In this document: positions 30,312-39,898 of the stretch, in pieces | How positions within the stretch are numbered: position 1 is the first letter of the stretch | Layout of the letters: each line of letters opens with the position of its first letter | Source: Lysobacteraceae bacterium SCN 69-320 | Lineage (GTDB): Bacteria; Pseudomonadota; Gammaproteobacteria; Xanthomonadales; Rhodanobacteraceae | DNA length: 64,000 nucleotides | NCBI GenBank assembly: GCA_001725155.1 | Contig: MEFP01000007.1 | Span: 1 to 64,000 of the forward strand | Direction: 5' to 3' | Made by a program: the position numbers and the translations under genes | Notes under the pieces: generated by a model | The model's database searches: none | The model's input: the letters and a program-made list of their open reading frames with translations, nothing else | What the model was told of the DNA's origin: nothing

Positions 30312-33194
30312 TTAGAACTTCACGCCGACACGCGCCCAGTAGAAGCGACCCACGGTTTCGTAGGTACGGGCGTCGGTGTTGCTGTCGAAGCCGTACTGCC
30401 ACAGCTGCGGCGGCTGCTTGTCGAACACGTTGTCGACGCCAACTTCGAGGTTGGTGTGGATCGGTTCGATGTTGTAGCCGAACTGCAGGTTGTGATAGGT
30501 GACGGCGCCGGTGCGGAACGAGTTCCGCGCCGCATCACCCGTCGGGTCGATGACGGTGTAGCCGTCACCAGCCACGGTCTGCGCGCCGAAGCGGGTCGGA
30601 CCGATGTAGCGAGCACGCCAGGAAGCGTCGAACGCGCCCATGTTCCAGTTCACGCCGGCATAACCGCGCCAGCGGGCGTAGTTGCCGTCGCCGCCCTGAG
30701 CGGACGAGACGTACGAACCGGCGTTGTTGAACTGGGTCGTGACGTCGCCCTGGACCTTCTGCGCGTTGTACTTCTGGATGTAGGTCGCGTCCAGCGAGAA
30801 GCGGAAGTTGCCCCACGCGGTTTCCGGCAGACGGTACTTGAAGCTCATGTCGATGCCGGACGTGTCGATGCGACCGACGTTCTGCGTGCGGTTGTTGACG
30901 AAGTTGATGTCGCCGACGCCCGTGAGTTCACGCGTGAACAGGTTGCAGTAACGGCCGAAGTTGAAGCACTGGTTGATGATCGTCTGCGTACCCAGCGTAC
31001 CGATGGTGTCGGTCAGGTAGATGCGCCACACGTCGACCGAGGTCGAGAAGCCTTCCAGCCAGCTCGGGTCGTACACGACGCCCCAGGTGAACGACTTGCC
31101 CTGTTCCGGCTTCAGCTGGTCGTTCGAACCGAACAGCGCGCTGGTCTGCGGGGTGGTCTGCTCGAAGCCCGGAGCCAGGCCGGCGCAGGCGACGTTGCTG
31201 AGGCGCGGGTCGCCGACGCGGAGGCCGTCGCAGGGATCCTGGTACGTATCGGCCGACGGGGTCACGCCGCCGTACAGGTCGGAGATCGTCGGCGAACGGA
31301 ACACTTCGGCGACCGTGCCGCGCAGCAGCACGTCGTCGATCGGGCGCCATTCCACGCCGATCTTCGAGTTCGTCGTGTTGCCGAACGCGGAGTAGTCGGA
31401 GTAGCGCGAACCCAGCGTGAAGTTCAGCGACTTGGCCAGGAAGACGTCACGCAGAACCGGGATGAACAGTTCGGCGTAGAACTCGCGGACGCTGAGCGAG
31501 CCGGAGTTCGGCGAGGCGCAGGCGTCGGTCGAGGTCTGGCAGGTGCCGACCGCCGGATCGGTGATGATCGACGAGAAGTCCGGCGTGAAGTACTGGTAGT
31601 CCTTGCGGTATTCGCCGCCGAACGCGACGCTGAGCGCGCCGGCCGGGAGTTCGACGATTTCGCCGGTCAGGTTGAAGCGGGCGATCTTCTCGTTCGAATA
31701 GAAGTGGTTCGACGGGGTGATCGACAGCTTGCGCAGGTTCTCGATGTTCTGGCGGCCGGCGGCCGTCTGGTTCTCGAGGCCGAGCAGGTTGATCGGCGTG
31801 CAGTTCGCGATGATCGCGGTCGGGGTGCCGCAACGGGCAACGCCGTTGGAGTCGATGAACGACGGGCCGACGGCGTCACGCAGGCCGGGCTTGAAGTAGT
31901 AGCCGGTCTGCTGGCGATCCTGGGTCAGGCGCGCCCAGCTGATGCCGGCGTCCCAGGTCCAGGTGTCGCCGAAGCTGCCGCGCAGGCCGGTGTTGAACTG
32001 CTGCGATTCGGTCTGGAAGCGGCCGATGCGGTTGCCGTCCAGCGACATGCGGATACCGCCCGAGCTGACGTTCACGCCGAACGGGTTGTAGATGCTGCCG
32101 GCCGAGATGACCGCGCCCGAGTCCGCGCCGAGGATCAGCGGCAGCGGAGCCAGCTGATAGTTCGAACGGGTGTTGTTGGAGAACGCTTCGACGTAGGCTT
32201 CGACGTTGTCCGAGATGCGGTAGTTGCCCGCCGCGAACAGGCCGCCGCGTTCCTGCGGGGTGCGCAGGATGTTGAACGGCGAGTAGTCGTAGGTGTCGTT
32301 GTTCGCGCCCGAGCCCTTGTAGCAGCGGAAGTCGGAGCCGGCGGTGCCCGGACGGCCGGTGATGCGCGTCACGTTGACGTTGGCGGCGGTGCCGGAGCAG
32401 GCCAGGCCGAAGCTTTCGGCGACGCTGCGCGGGATCACGTAGCGGCCGTTCGGAATGGTGCCCGAACCCAGCTCATAGATCGTGCCGGCCGAGTTGTACA
32501 GCGCCGGGGTCGAGTACTTGCGGTCGGCCGCGCTGACGGCGTCCTGCTTGTTGTAGGTGACGCCGACGACCAGGCTGCCGCGGTCGCTGGAGTGGCCGAT
32601 CGTCATCGAGCCGCCGACGCGCTGGCCGTCGTCACGGTCGGAGATGCCGTAGTCGAACGAGGCTTCCATACCCTGGAAGTCACGACGCGTGATGAAGTTG
32701 ACCACGCCGCCGATCGCATCCGAACCGTACACCGCCGAGGCGCCGTCCTTCAGGATTTCGATGCGCTCGACCATGTTGATGGGGATCGAGTTGACGTCGT
32801 TGTAGAACACGCGCTGGCCGTTGATCAGCAGCAGCGTGCGCTGCGAGCCGAGGCCGCGCAGCGAGACGGTGGAGGCGCCGGAGCCGCCGCCGTTGTTGAC
32901 GCCCGGGTTGGTCGCGGCGCCAGCGATCGAGGGGGCTTCCTGCAGCAGGTCACCGATGGTGAGCTTGCCGGTCTTTTCGATGGCGGACTTGTCGATGACG
33001 AAGACCGGGCTCGAGGTCTCGAGGTCGACGCGGCGAATACGCGAACCGGTGACGACGATCGTCTCCAGCGTTTCGCCCTTGTCGCCACTTTCCTGAGCGA
33101 AAGCCGGGGCGGCGGTGAGGCCTACAGCGGCCGCGGTGCCCATGTACAGGGCGTAGCGCACGGCGCGCAGAAGCTCGTTGCGGTTTTGTCTCAT
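30312..33194 (-). CDS. TonB-dependent outer membrane receptor
   Basis: 960 residues. A signal peptide ending at AAPAFAQ is followed by ETIVVTGSRIRRVDLETSSPV, typical of the large Xanthomonadales receptor family. A plug domain (about 50-170, with GDLLQEAPSI, VSLRGLGSQRTLLLINGQRV and RIEILKDGASAVYGSDAIGGVVNFIT) follows. The beta-barrel ends in the terminal aromatic RVGVKF. It should import a substrate too large for porins using TonB energy; no iron, vanadate or cobalamin genes are near, so the ligand is open. ATG 33194 has GGAGAG upstream; a longer frame to 33269 has no such site. It is transcribed alone and ends at a strong terminator. Confidence 0.93.
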   Translation of the reverse strand: MRQNRNELLRAVRYALYMGTAAAVGLTAAPAFAQESGDKGETLETIVVTGSRIRRVDLETSSPVFVIDKSAIEKTGKLTIGDLLQEAPSIAGAATNPGVNNGGGSGASTVSLRGLGSQRTLLLINGQRVFYNDVNSIPINMVERIEILKDGASAVYGSDAIGGVVNFITRRDFQGMEASFDYGISDRDDGQRVGGSMTIGHSSDRGSLVVGVTYNKQDAVSAADRKYSTPALYNSAGTIYELGSGTIPNGRYVIPRSVAESFGLACSGTAANVNVTRITGRPGTAGSDFRCYKGSGANNDTYDYSPFNILRTPQERGGLFAAGNYRISDNVEAYVEAFSNNTRSNYQLAPLPLILGADSGAVISAGSIYNPFGVNVSSGGIRMSLDGNRIGRFQTESQQFNTGLRGSFGDTWTWDAGISWARLTQDRQQTGYYFKPGLRDAVGPSFIDSNGVARCGTPTAIIANCTPINLLGLENQTAAGRQNIENLRKLSITPSNHFYSNEKIARFNLTGEIVELPAGALSVAFGGEYRKDYQYFTPDFSSIITDPAVGTCQTSTDACASPNSGSLSVREFYAELFIPVLRDVFLAKSLNFTLGSRYSDYSAFGNTTNSKIGVEWRPIDDVLLRGTVAEVFRSPTISDLYGGVTPSADTYQDPCDGLRVGDPRLSNVACAGLAPGFEQTTPQTSALFGSNDQLKPEQGKSFTWGVVYDPSWLEGFSTSVDVWRIYLTDTIGTLGTQTIINQCFNFGRYCNLFTRELTGVGDINFVNNRTQNVGRIDTSGIDMSFKYRLPETAWGNFRFSLDATYIQKYNAQKVQGDVTTQFNNAGSYVSSAQGGDGNYARWRGYAGVNWNMGAFDASWRARYIGPTRFGAQTVAGDGYTVIDPTGDAARNSFRTGAVTYHNLQFGYNIEPIHTNLEVGVDNVFDKQPPQLWQYGFDSNTDARTYETVGRFYWARVGVKF

Positions 33195-33631
33195 TACACT
33201 CTCCAACGTCAGAGTTGTGACACAGATCGGGACTAGTACTTTCCTTCCTGGAAAAGGCCAAGGAATCACCTGCCTAAGCCTCGGCAGCGGCCGATACTAA
33301 CAACATTCGCAACGAGTGGGAATCCCTGTAGCTTATTTGCAACAAGGTTGTGGTTGGTCCGCGGCGGCGCGCTCCATGCTTATGATTTGCATGGAAAATA
33401 AAAGGGTAAAAAGAATCATTTTTTGCGTTTTACAGGGGCTCCGGCAGGTGCCGGAATTGCGCGCAGAGGTTGCCGGAAAGCTGAATGTCCGGACTCAAAC
33501 GTTAAATTCGCTGTTAACAGGAAAATCACGCCGCGGTCGCCGCCGCACTGGTTGGCGCAGCGTTTTCTTAACGCAGGTGTTTGTGTGGCGAGGCGTGACG
33601 GCAACGGCGCTGCGGCGCCGCGGCGGGGGAC
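33195..33631. other. AT-rich control region between two minus-strand genes
   Basis: 437 bp without a confident gene, noticeably less GC-rich than its flanks, carrying the promoter of the TonB-dependent receptor. A 7-bp dyad TCCATGC/GCATGGA (33373-33379 and 33389-33395) spans a 9-base centre. A plus-strand frame here (from about 33388) contains a short Cro-like stretch (VAGKLNVRTQTLNSLLTGKSR region) but runs into the opposite gene. I treat it as unproven. Confidence 0.5.
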
Positions 33632-34687
33632 TCAGAGGTCCTGCTGATACTGCACGTACGGCGTGCGGGCCTGGCTGTTGGCCTCGCTACCGGTCAGCGG
33701 CGGGCTGGCCAGCAGGTTCTGTGCGCCGATGCTGAGCTCCGCCTGCCACGGCGTGTGCCAGGTCAGGCCGAGGTCGATACCGGTCCAGCGCTGCGCGTCG
33801 ACGCCGGAGGTGGAGCGCAGCGGGTTGTAGACGCGGCCGGTGATGCTGGCGCTGAGGGTCTCGCCGCCGAGGCCGAGGCTCAGGGCCTTCTGCTGCCACA
33901 GCGGGCGGCTGCCGTCGAGATCGGGCGTCAGGCGGATGCGGCCTATGCTCGCGCCGAGGTCGATGCTCTGGGTGTTGTTGAAATACCAGCTGCCGCGTGC
34001 GCCGAACTGGGCCGAGTCGCTGAAGCGGCCAAGGTCCTGGGTCGGGATCACGAGTCGTGGCAAGTGATTGTTGGCGCCCGGCGCCGCGACGGTCGGCAGG
34101 GCCGAACTCAGTGCCGGCACCAGGCTGCGCGGCAGTGCCGGCTCCAGCCAGCTCAGGGCCAGGCCGAGGTCGATGCCGAAATCGCCGCCCGACCAGCTTG
34201 CGCCGAGGTTGCCGCCGTACCAGTGCGCGCCGGCGGCCTGGCGCCGGTTGCAGTCGGGATTGGCGATGCTCAGATAGCTGCCCGAACTGAGGCAGTCCAG
34301 CGCCAGCGCCGGTTCCGATAGCGTCAGCGGCGCCAGCGAGATGCCGCCGTGCAGGCTGCCCTGTCCGCCGAGGCGTACGCCGACCCGGCCGTCCAGCAGC
34401 GACGTCGCGTCGATGAGTCGCCAGTCCAGTGCGCCGCCGACCTGCGGCGAGGCCGGCGCGATCGGGGACAGGGGCTGACTGGACTGGGCTACCGCGACGA
34501 GCACGCGTCCGTCGGGAGTGCTCCACATCGGCACGAAATGTGTGGCTTCGGCGCCCGGAGTACTGGCCAGCAGCCGGTCGAGCATGGCTTTCTGGCTGGC
34601 TTCATTGGCCTCCGGCGCGATGTACTGCGCTGCAGCCGTAAACGGCAGCAGGGCGGTCAACGCGGCAATGGCCAGAAGCTTGCGCAT
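33632..34687 (-). CDS. Exported protein of unknown function, possible outer-membrane beta-barrel
   Basis: 351 residues with a signal peptide (MRKLLAIAALTALLPFTAAAQ). The mature protein is rich in alternating Gly/Ser/Leu strands (GRVGVRLGGQGSLHGGISLAPL, GGNLGASWSGGDFGIDLGLALSW, QFGARGSWYFNNTQSIDLGASIGRI). Amphipathic strand pairs and the short loops between them suggest a barrel. It ends in YVQYQQDL without the usual terminal Phe. I do not recognise the family. It is on the same strand as the TonB-dependent receptor but separated by 437 bp. Confidence 0.6.
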   Translation of the reverse strand: MRKLLAIAALTALLPFTAAAQYIAPEANEASQKAMLDRLLASTPGAEATHFVPMWSTPDGRVLVAVAQSSQPLSPIAPASPQVGGALDWRLIDATSLLDGRVGVRLGGQGSLHGGISLAPLTLSEPALALDCLSSGSYLSIANPDCNRRQAAGAHWYGGNLGASWSGGDFGIDLGLALSWLEPALPRSLVPALSSALPTVAAPGANNHLPRLVIPTQDLGRFSDSAQFGARGSWYFNNTQSIDLGASIGRIRLTPDLDGSRPLWQQKALSLGLGGETLSASITGRVYNPLRSTSGVDAQRWTGIDLGLTWHTPWQAELSIGAQNLLASPPLTGSEANSQARTPYVQYQQDL

Positions 34688-34896
34688 GCGGAGTAAAGCG
34701 GGTGGGTGGGCTGTCGGACTGGACCGGAAGAACGAAGTTCCGCGCTCTCCGGATCGAGGTTACGGGCGCGAGTTTACAAAAAAGTAACGCAAATTGCTTG
34801 CCTTGCGTCACCGATCCGAGGCAATTCCGCGCGTCCCGGCAATATGGCTACACTGCGACGGCCCAGCGGGGCCGTTCCCCCGAGACTGCATCGCGC

Positions 34897-37863
34897 ATGC
34901 CCAGCACCCCGATTCCCGTCCCCGGGCGCCTGCGCCCGGATAGCGATGCCGCCGACGCGGCGCTGCGCGGGTTGTTGCGCGCCGTTGGCTGGGACGAGGT
35001 CGGCCAGGCCGGCGTCGCCCTCTGTGCGGCCCTGCTCGGCACCGGCGAGTTCCGTCTCGTCGACAGCGCCGCGGCTGCGGTCATGACCGCGCGCCATCCG
35101 CCGCACCGCGGCGACGGCGGGCTGCCCAGCGTGTTTGTGCCGCCGATCGTGCTGATCGACCAGGATGCGCACCGGGTCCGCGTGCTGCAGCCGCTGGGTG
35201 TTCCCGAAGCGGCCACCGGGCTGCTCGATGCGCGGGTTCCGATCGAATCCTGGTCCAGCGCCGACTGGCAGGAGAACTGGGCGCGCGTGGTCCTGCTGAT
35301 CGACGCCAAGCTGGTCAGCGTGCGCGCGGCCGACAGCCTGCAGCAGGCGGTCGAGCGCCTCGAGCGCGCCGAGCGGCTGCAGCGGGCGCTGTTCGCCATT
35401 GCCGACCAGGCCAATGCCGACCGCGAGATGGCCGAGGTCATGGCCACGCTGCATCGCATCGTCGGTAGCCTGATGTACGCCGAGAATTTCTACATCGTGC
35501 TGTACGAGCCCTCGCGGCATACGGTGCGGTTCCCGTATTTCGTCGACGTGGCCGACCAGGACGTGCCCGACGCGACGCGCGAGTTCGCGCTGCACGAGCT
35601 GGCCGGCAGCATGACCTGGCACCTGCTGACCGGCGGCAAGGCGCTGCGCGGTTCGCCCGAGGCGTTGAACGATCAGGTCGAGGGTCCCATCGTCCAGGCC
35701 GGGCCCGAATGCGTGGACTGGCTCGGCGTGCCGCTGCTGCGCGGCAACCAGGTCGTCGGCGGCATCGTCGTGCAGAGCTACCGCGAGAGCGAGCGGCTCA
35801 GTGACCAGGACCAGGCGCTGCTGACCTACGTCGCGCAGCACATCCTGACCGCACTGGAGCGGCGCCGTGCCCACGAGGAGCTGGAACAGCGCGTGGCCGA
35901 GCGCACCGACGCGCTGCGCGAAGCCAACCGCGTGCTGCAGCAGCAGGTGCTCGAGCGTCAGCGCGGCGAGCGCCTGCAGGCGGCGCTGTTCCGCATCGCC
36001 GAACTGGCCAACACGACCGACAGCCTCGAAGACTTCTACGCGGCCCTGCACCGCGTCGTCGGTGGTCTGCTCAACGCGCGCAATTTCTACATCGCGCTGC
36101 AGTCCGACGATGGCAGCGAGCTGCGCTTCCCGTATTCGGTCGACGAATTCGATCATCAGCGGCGCACGCGCCGGCCCGGCCGCGGCCTTACCGAGTACGT
36201 GCTGAACCACGGCACGGCGCTGCTCGTGGACCGTATCGGCATCGAGCGCCTGAGCGCCAGCGGCGACGTCGCGAGCATCGGCACGCAGTCGACCTGCTGG
36301 CTCGGCGTGCCGCTGATCTGCGCCGACAAGTCGGTCGGCGTGCTTGCCGTGCAGAGCTATTCCGAGGACTACGGCTATACCCCGCGCGACCAGGAACTGC
36401 TGACCTTCGTTTCCTACCACATCGCCAACGCGCTGGAGCGCAAGCGCAACGCCGATTCGCTGAAGTCGGCCTACGCCGAGCTCGAGCAGCGCGTCGCCGA
36501 GCGCACCGGCGAACTCGCCGCAGCCAATCGCGACCTGCGCGAGCAGGTCGCCTATCGCGAGAGCATGGAGCGCCAGCTCAAGCACGAGACCCTGCACGAT
36601 TCGCTGACCGGTCTGCCCAACCGCACCCTGTTCCTGGAGCGGCTGGAACTGGCGCTGGAGCGCTACCGGCGCGACCCGCGCCGGCCCTTCGCCGTGCTGT
36701 TCCTCGATCTTGACCGCTTCAAGGTCATCAACGATTCGGTAGGGCATCTGGTCGGCGACGACCTGCTGTACGAGGTCGGCGGTCGCATCGTCGGCTGCGT
36801 GGAGCAGGGCGACGTGGCCGCGCGCCTCGGCGGCGACGAGTTCGCGATCCTGCTGCACGACGTGATTGATCCGGAGCGCGCGATGAGCTTCGCCGCACGC
36901 ATCATCGAGGCGCTGAACGCGCCGATACGTCTCGGGCAGAAGGAAGTGTTCACCTCCACGTCGATCGGCATCGCCCTTTGTTCGCCGCGCTACGCCAAGG
37001 CCGAGGAACTGCTGCGCGACGCCGATGTCGCCATGTATCGCGCCAAGGCCGAAGGCCGTCACCGCTATGCGCTGTTCGACGAGCGCCTGCACCGCGAGGC
37101 GCTGCGCCTGCTCGAAGTCGAGAACGATCTGCGCCGGGCCATCGCGCGCGGCGAGCTGGAGCCGTATTTCCAGCCCATCGTGCGGCTGTCGGATCGCAGT
37201 CTCGTCGGCTACGAGGCGCTGGTGCGCTGGCGCCATCCGGAACGCGGCGTGCTGCTGCCGGCGGATTTCCTGCCGGTGGCCGAGGACAGCGGCTCGGCCG
37301 AGCAGATCGACTGGCAGATGTTCGAGCGCGTCTGCGCGATCGCGCCGGCGCTGACCGCCCAGGGCGGCTTCATCAGCATCAACCTGACCGCGCGGCATTT
37401 CCGTCTGAGCGAACTGGATCGCGAACTGTTCGCGATCCTCGACCGCAACGGCGTCATGCCCAGCCGCATCCGCATCGAGGTCACCGAGCGAGCGCTGCTG
37501 GAGAATCCGGCCCAGGTCAAGCTGATCCTCGACGGCCTGCGCCGACGCGGCATCAGCGTTGCACTGGATGATTTCGGCACCGGCTATTCCAGCCTGAGCT
37601 ATCTGCACCAGTACCCGCTGCAGGCGCTCAAGATCGACCGCTCCTTCGTTGCCGAGATGCGGCCCTACGACGACGGCAGTTCCAGTGCCGTGGTGCGCGC
37701 GATCCTCGCGATGGCCGGCTCGCTGGGCATGCAGGTCATCGCCGAGGGCATAGAGACCGAAGCGCAGCAGCAGGCGCTGGAGACCCTGGGCTGCGAGTTC
37801 GGCCAGGGCTTCCTGTTCGGCCGGCCGCAGCCGGCCGAGCATTGGCTGGGCCTGGGGCAGTAG
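34897..37863 (+). CDS. GAF-GAF-GGDEF-EAL cyclic-di-GMP turnover protein
   Basis: 988 residues. An unrecognised N-terminal domain (about 1-145) leads to a GAF domain (about 160-310) and a coiled-coil (EELEQRVAERTDALREANRVLQQQ region). A second GAF (about 360-510) and another coiled-coil follow. GGDEF comes next with an intact GGDEF motif (645-649), then EAL with an intact E773-A-L and the DDFGTGYSSLSYL and KIDRSF motifs. Both catalytic sites look active, so the protein may make and break c-di-GMP under control of the GAF ligands. There is no transmembrane segment, so it is soluble. ATG 34897 is preferred; the frame upstream overlaps the promoter of the divergent gene and has no family match. 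Confidence 0.9.
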   Translation: MPSTPIPVPGRLRPDSDAADAALRGLLRAVGWDEVGQAGVALCAALLGTGEFRLVDSAAAAVMTARHPPHRGDGGLPSVFVPPIVLIDQDAHRVRVLQPLGVPEAATGLLDARVPIESWSSADWQENWARVVLLIDAKLVSVRAADSLQQAVERLERAERLQRALFAIADQANADREMAEVMATLHRIVGSLMYAENFYIVLYEPSRHTVRFPYFVDVADQDVPDATREFALHELAGSMTWHLLTGGKALRGSPEALNDQVEGPIVQAGPECVDWLGVPLLRGNQVVGGIVVQSYRESERLSDQDQALLTYVAQHILTALERRRAHEELEQRVAERTDALREANRVLQQQVLERQRGERLQAALFRIAELANTTDSLEDFYAALHRVVGGLLNARNFYIALQSDDGSELRFPYSVDEFDHQRRTRRPGRGLTEYVLNHGTALLVDRIGIERLSASGDVASIGTQSTCWLGVPLICADKSVGVLAVQSYSEDYGYTPRDQELLTFVSYHIANALERKRNADSLKSAYAELEQRVAERTGELAAANRDLREQVAYRESMERQLKHETLHDSLTGLPNRTLFLERLELALERYRRDPRRPFAVLFLDLDRFKVINDSVGHLVGDDLLYEVGGRIVGCVEQGDVAARLGGDEFAILLHDVIDPERAMSFAARIIEALNAPIRLGQKEVFTSTSIGIALCSPRYAKAEELLRDADVAMYRAKAEGRHRYALFDERLHREALRLLEVENDLRRAIARGELEPYFQPIVRLSDRSLVGYEALVRWRHPERGVLLPADFLPVAEDSGSAEQIDWQMFERVCAIAPALTAQGGFISINLTARHFRLSELDRELFAILDRNGVMPSRIRIEVTERALLENPAQVKLILDGLRRRGISVALDDFGTGYSSLSYLHQYPLQALKIDRSFVAEMRPYDDGSSSAVVRAILAMAGSLGMQVIAEGIETEAQQQALETLGCEFGQGFLFGRPQPAEHWLGLGQ

Positions 37864-37900
37864 TCGGCCACGACTGAGCCGGTACGGATTCGCCGCGCGA

Positions 37901-37927
37901 CCGCCGTTCGCTCCGCTCATTCGGCGG
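37901..37927. repeat. REP-like hairpin with a TTCGCTCCGCTCA centre
   Basis: CCGCCG (37901-37906) and CGGCGG (37922-37927) flank the 13-mer TTCGCTCCGCTCA. A near-identical 13-mer in a second hairpin lies at 52627-52653. Both are intergenic, after stop codons. This suggests a dispersed repeat family or a shared terminator type. Confidence 0.4.
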
Positions 37928-37981
37928 CAGCTCGGCCGGGCCGCCGCGGTTCTCGAACGGTTCGCCGCCTCGGCCCGGCGC

Positions 37982-38872
37982 TCAGTGCGTCGTTGCCGAA
38001 CCCGGTGTTTCGGGCAGATCGCGCAGTACCTGCTCCAGATCGACGCGGTCGAAGTGGTAGCGCGTATTGCAGAACTCGCAGGTCACTTCGATGCGGCCGT
38101 CGGGCTGCAGCGCCGCTTCGCTTTCGCTGCGGCCGAGGTTGCGCAGCACCGCCGCGACACGCTCCCGGCTGCACTGGCAACCGAAGAACAGACCGCGTTC
38201 GCCGGTCAGGCGCACGTCTTCCTCGTGGAACAGGCGCAGCAGCACCTGTTCGGGCGGCAGCTGCAGCAGCTCGGTTTCGCTCAGGGTCGCGGCCAGGTGG
38301 CAGGCGCGGTTCCAGCCGTCCGGATCGGTCTGGCCGATGCCGCCGGAGCGGGCCAGCGGCTGCAGGATCAGCGCCGCGGCGCGGCCATTGGCGCAGCCCA
38401 GGCGGATATGGCTCGGCAGCTGCTCAGAACGCTCGAAATAGCCTTCCAGCAACTGGGCGAGCGTGCCGTGCTCGACCGGCACGAGACCTTGCTGACGCTG
38501 GCCGGTCGCGGCGTTGTCGATCGTGATCGCCAGCAGCGGCTCGGGCTGTCCGGCCAGGTCGATAGCCGCATCGGCGGTGTCGCCACGCCACTGGGCGAGT
38601 CCGCGCAGGCGGCCGGCGTCGTTGCATTCGGTGAACAGCAGGCTCAGATCGCCCTTGGAGCGCAGGTGCAGCGACAGGTTGCCGCTGAGCTTGATCGTGC
38701 CGGTCAGCGCGGCCGTGGCCGCCAGCGCCTGTCCGAGCAGGGCCGAGACGGCCGGCGGGTAGTCGCTGCGCCCGGCCACTTCCTGCCAGGCATCCTCGAG
38801 TTGGACCAGCACGCCGCTGACGCCGGCGCGTTCGAGCAGGAAGCGATGCAGATGATCGTTGGGGTTTGGCAC
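37982..38872 (-). CDS. hslO: Redox-regulated chaperone Hsp33
   Basis: 296 residues. The C-terminal zinc/redox switch is C-Q-C (FFGCQCSRERV) and C-E-F-C (VTCEFCNTRY), about 30 residues apart, as in all Hsp33. The N-terminal substrate-binding domain carries LIQ-like GTIKLSGNLSLHLRS. Oxidation forms disulfides, releases zinc and turns the protein into a holdase. No ATG fits; GTG 38872 begins VPNPNDHLHRFLLERA, the normal N-terminus, with AGGAC upstream. It is divergent from mtgA. Confidence 0.93.
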   Translation of the reverse strand: MPNPNDHLHRFLLERAGVSGVLVQLEDAWQEVAGRSDYPPAVSALLGQALAATAALTGTIKLSGNLSLHLRSKGDLSLLFTECNDAGRLRGLAQWRGDTADAAIDLAGQPEPLLAITIDNAATGQRQQGLVPVEHGTLAQLLEGYFERSEQLPSHIRLGCANGRAAALILQPLARSGGIGQTDPDGWNRACHLAATLSETELLQLPPEQVLLRLFHEEDVRLTGERGLFFGCQCSRERVAAVLRNLGRSESEAALQPDGRIEVTCEFCNTRYHFDRVDLEQVLRDLPETPGSATTH

Positions 38873-39042
38873 GAATGACGGTCCTGTAGGCTGGTCGAGC
38901 CAAGTGCGGCCGCGACGGGCGTTTGCAAGCGCCGCGACGATTATCCGGCAGAAGCACGCCACGGCGTGCGCCGGCTGTGCGGCGCGCAGCCTTGCCCGCG
39001 GCGGCGTGCTTGCCGCCGGCGCCGGCTTTCTGCCAACCTGCG

Positions 39043-39789
39043 ATGCCATTACCTGAGGCCGGCAGCGTGGCGGTTCGTTCCGGAAAACGCGGCGCGTTGC
39101 GCTGGATCTGGCGTTGGAGCTGGCGCCTGGCGCTGGCCTGGGTGCTCGGCAGCGTCGCCGTCGTGCTGCTGCTGCGCTTCATGCCGATCGGCTACTCGGG
39201 TTTCATGCTGCAGCGTCAGCTGCATGCCTGGTTCGCCGGCGAGCGCGATTTCCGCCTGCGCCAGCGCTGGGTGCCGCTGGCCCAGGTCTCGCGCGAGCTG
39301 CCGATCGCGCTGGTTGCGGCCGAAGACCAGAAATTTCCGCAGCACCACGGCTTCGACGTGCAGGCCATCCGCGACGCGATCGAGGACGCCGAGGACGGCG
39401 AGCGCCTGCGCGGCGCCAGCACGATCAGCCAGCAGACTGCCAAGAACCTGTTTCTCTGGAACGGCCGCAGCTTCGTGCGCAAGGGGCTGGAGGCCTATTT
39501 CACGGTGCTGATCGAGCTGTGCTGGTCCAAGCAACGCATCCTCGAGGTCTATCTGAACGTGGCCGAGTTCGGCGACGGAATCTACGGCGCCGCCGCGGCC
39601 AGCGATGCGTTTTTTCGCAAGACGCCCGGCGCGCTGACCGCGCGCGAAGCGGCCCTGCTGGCCGCCGTGCTGCCGAATCCGCGGCGCCTGCGCGTGGACC
39701 GGCCCAGCGCCTATGTGCAGCGCCGCGCGGCCTGGATAGAGCGGCAGACGCGCCAGCTCGGCGGTCCGGCCTATCTCGGCCAGCGCTAG
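39043..39789 (+). CDS. mtgA: Monofunctional peptidoglycan glycosyltransferase MtgA
   Basis: 248 residues. One N-terminal transmembrane helix (LALAWVLGSVAVVLLLRF) precedes a GT51 domain with AAEDQKFPQHHGFD (catalytic Glu), RGASTISQQTAKNLFLW, the second-Glu motif KGLEAYFTVLIELCWSKQRI, and LNVAEFGDGIYGA. There is no transpeptidase domain. It polymerises lipid II into glycan strands on the periplasmic side of the inner membrane. ATG 39043 is chosen; GTG 39067 would also leave the membrane helix intact. Confidence 0.94.
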   Translation: MPLPEAGSVAVRSGKRGALRWIWRWSWRLALAWVLGSVAVVLLLRFMPIGYSGFMLQRQLHAWFAGERDFRLRQRWVPLAQVSRELPIALVAAEDQKFPQHHGFDVQAIRDAIEDAEDGERLRGASTISQQTAKNLFLWNGRSFVRKGLEAYFTVLIELCWSKQRILEVYLNVAEFGDGIYGAAAASDAFFRKTPGALTAREAALLAAVLPNPRRLRVDRPSAYVQRRAAWIERQTRQLGGPAYLGQR

Positions 39790-39898
39790 CGGTACGGCGG
39801 GCCGGGCCATGGCGCCGTGGCGGGCGCGAGCACGGCGTTGCGCTTTCCGTAACACTTCTCCGCTAGCATCGGTCGATTGAATCGCGCCGCTTCCGCCC

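Noticed and set aside
30456..33236. 926-codon open frame antisense to the TonB-dependent receptor
   Set aside because: Val/Arg/Asp-rich shadow frame; the sense frame has signal peptide, plug and barrel motifs.
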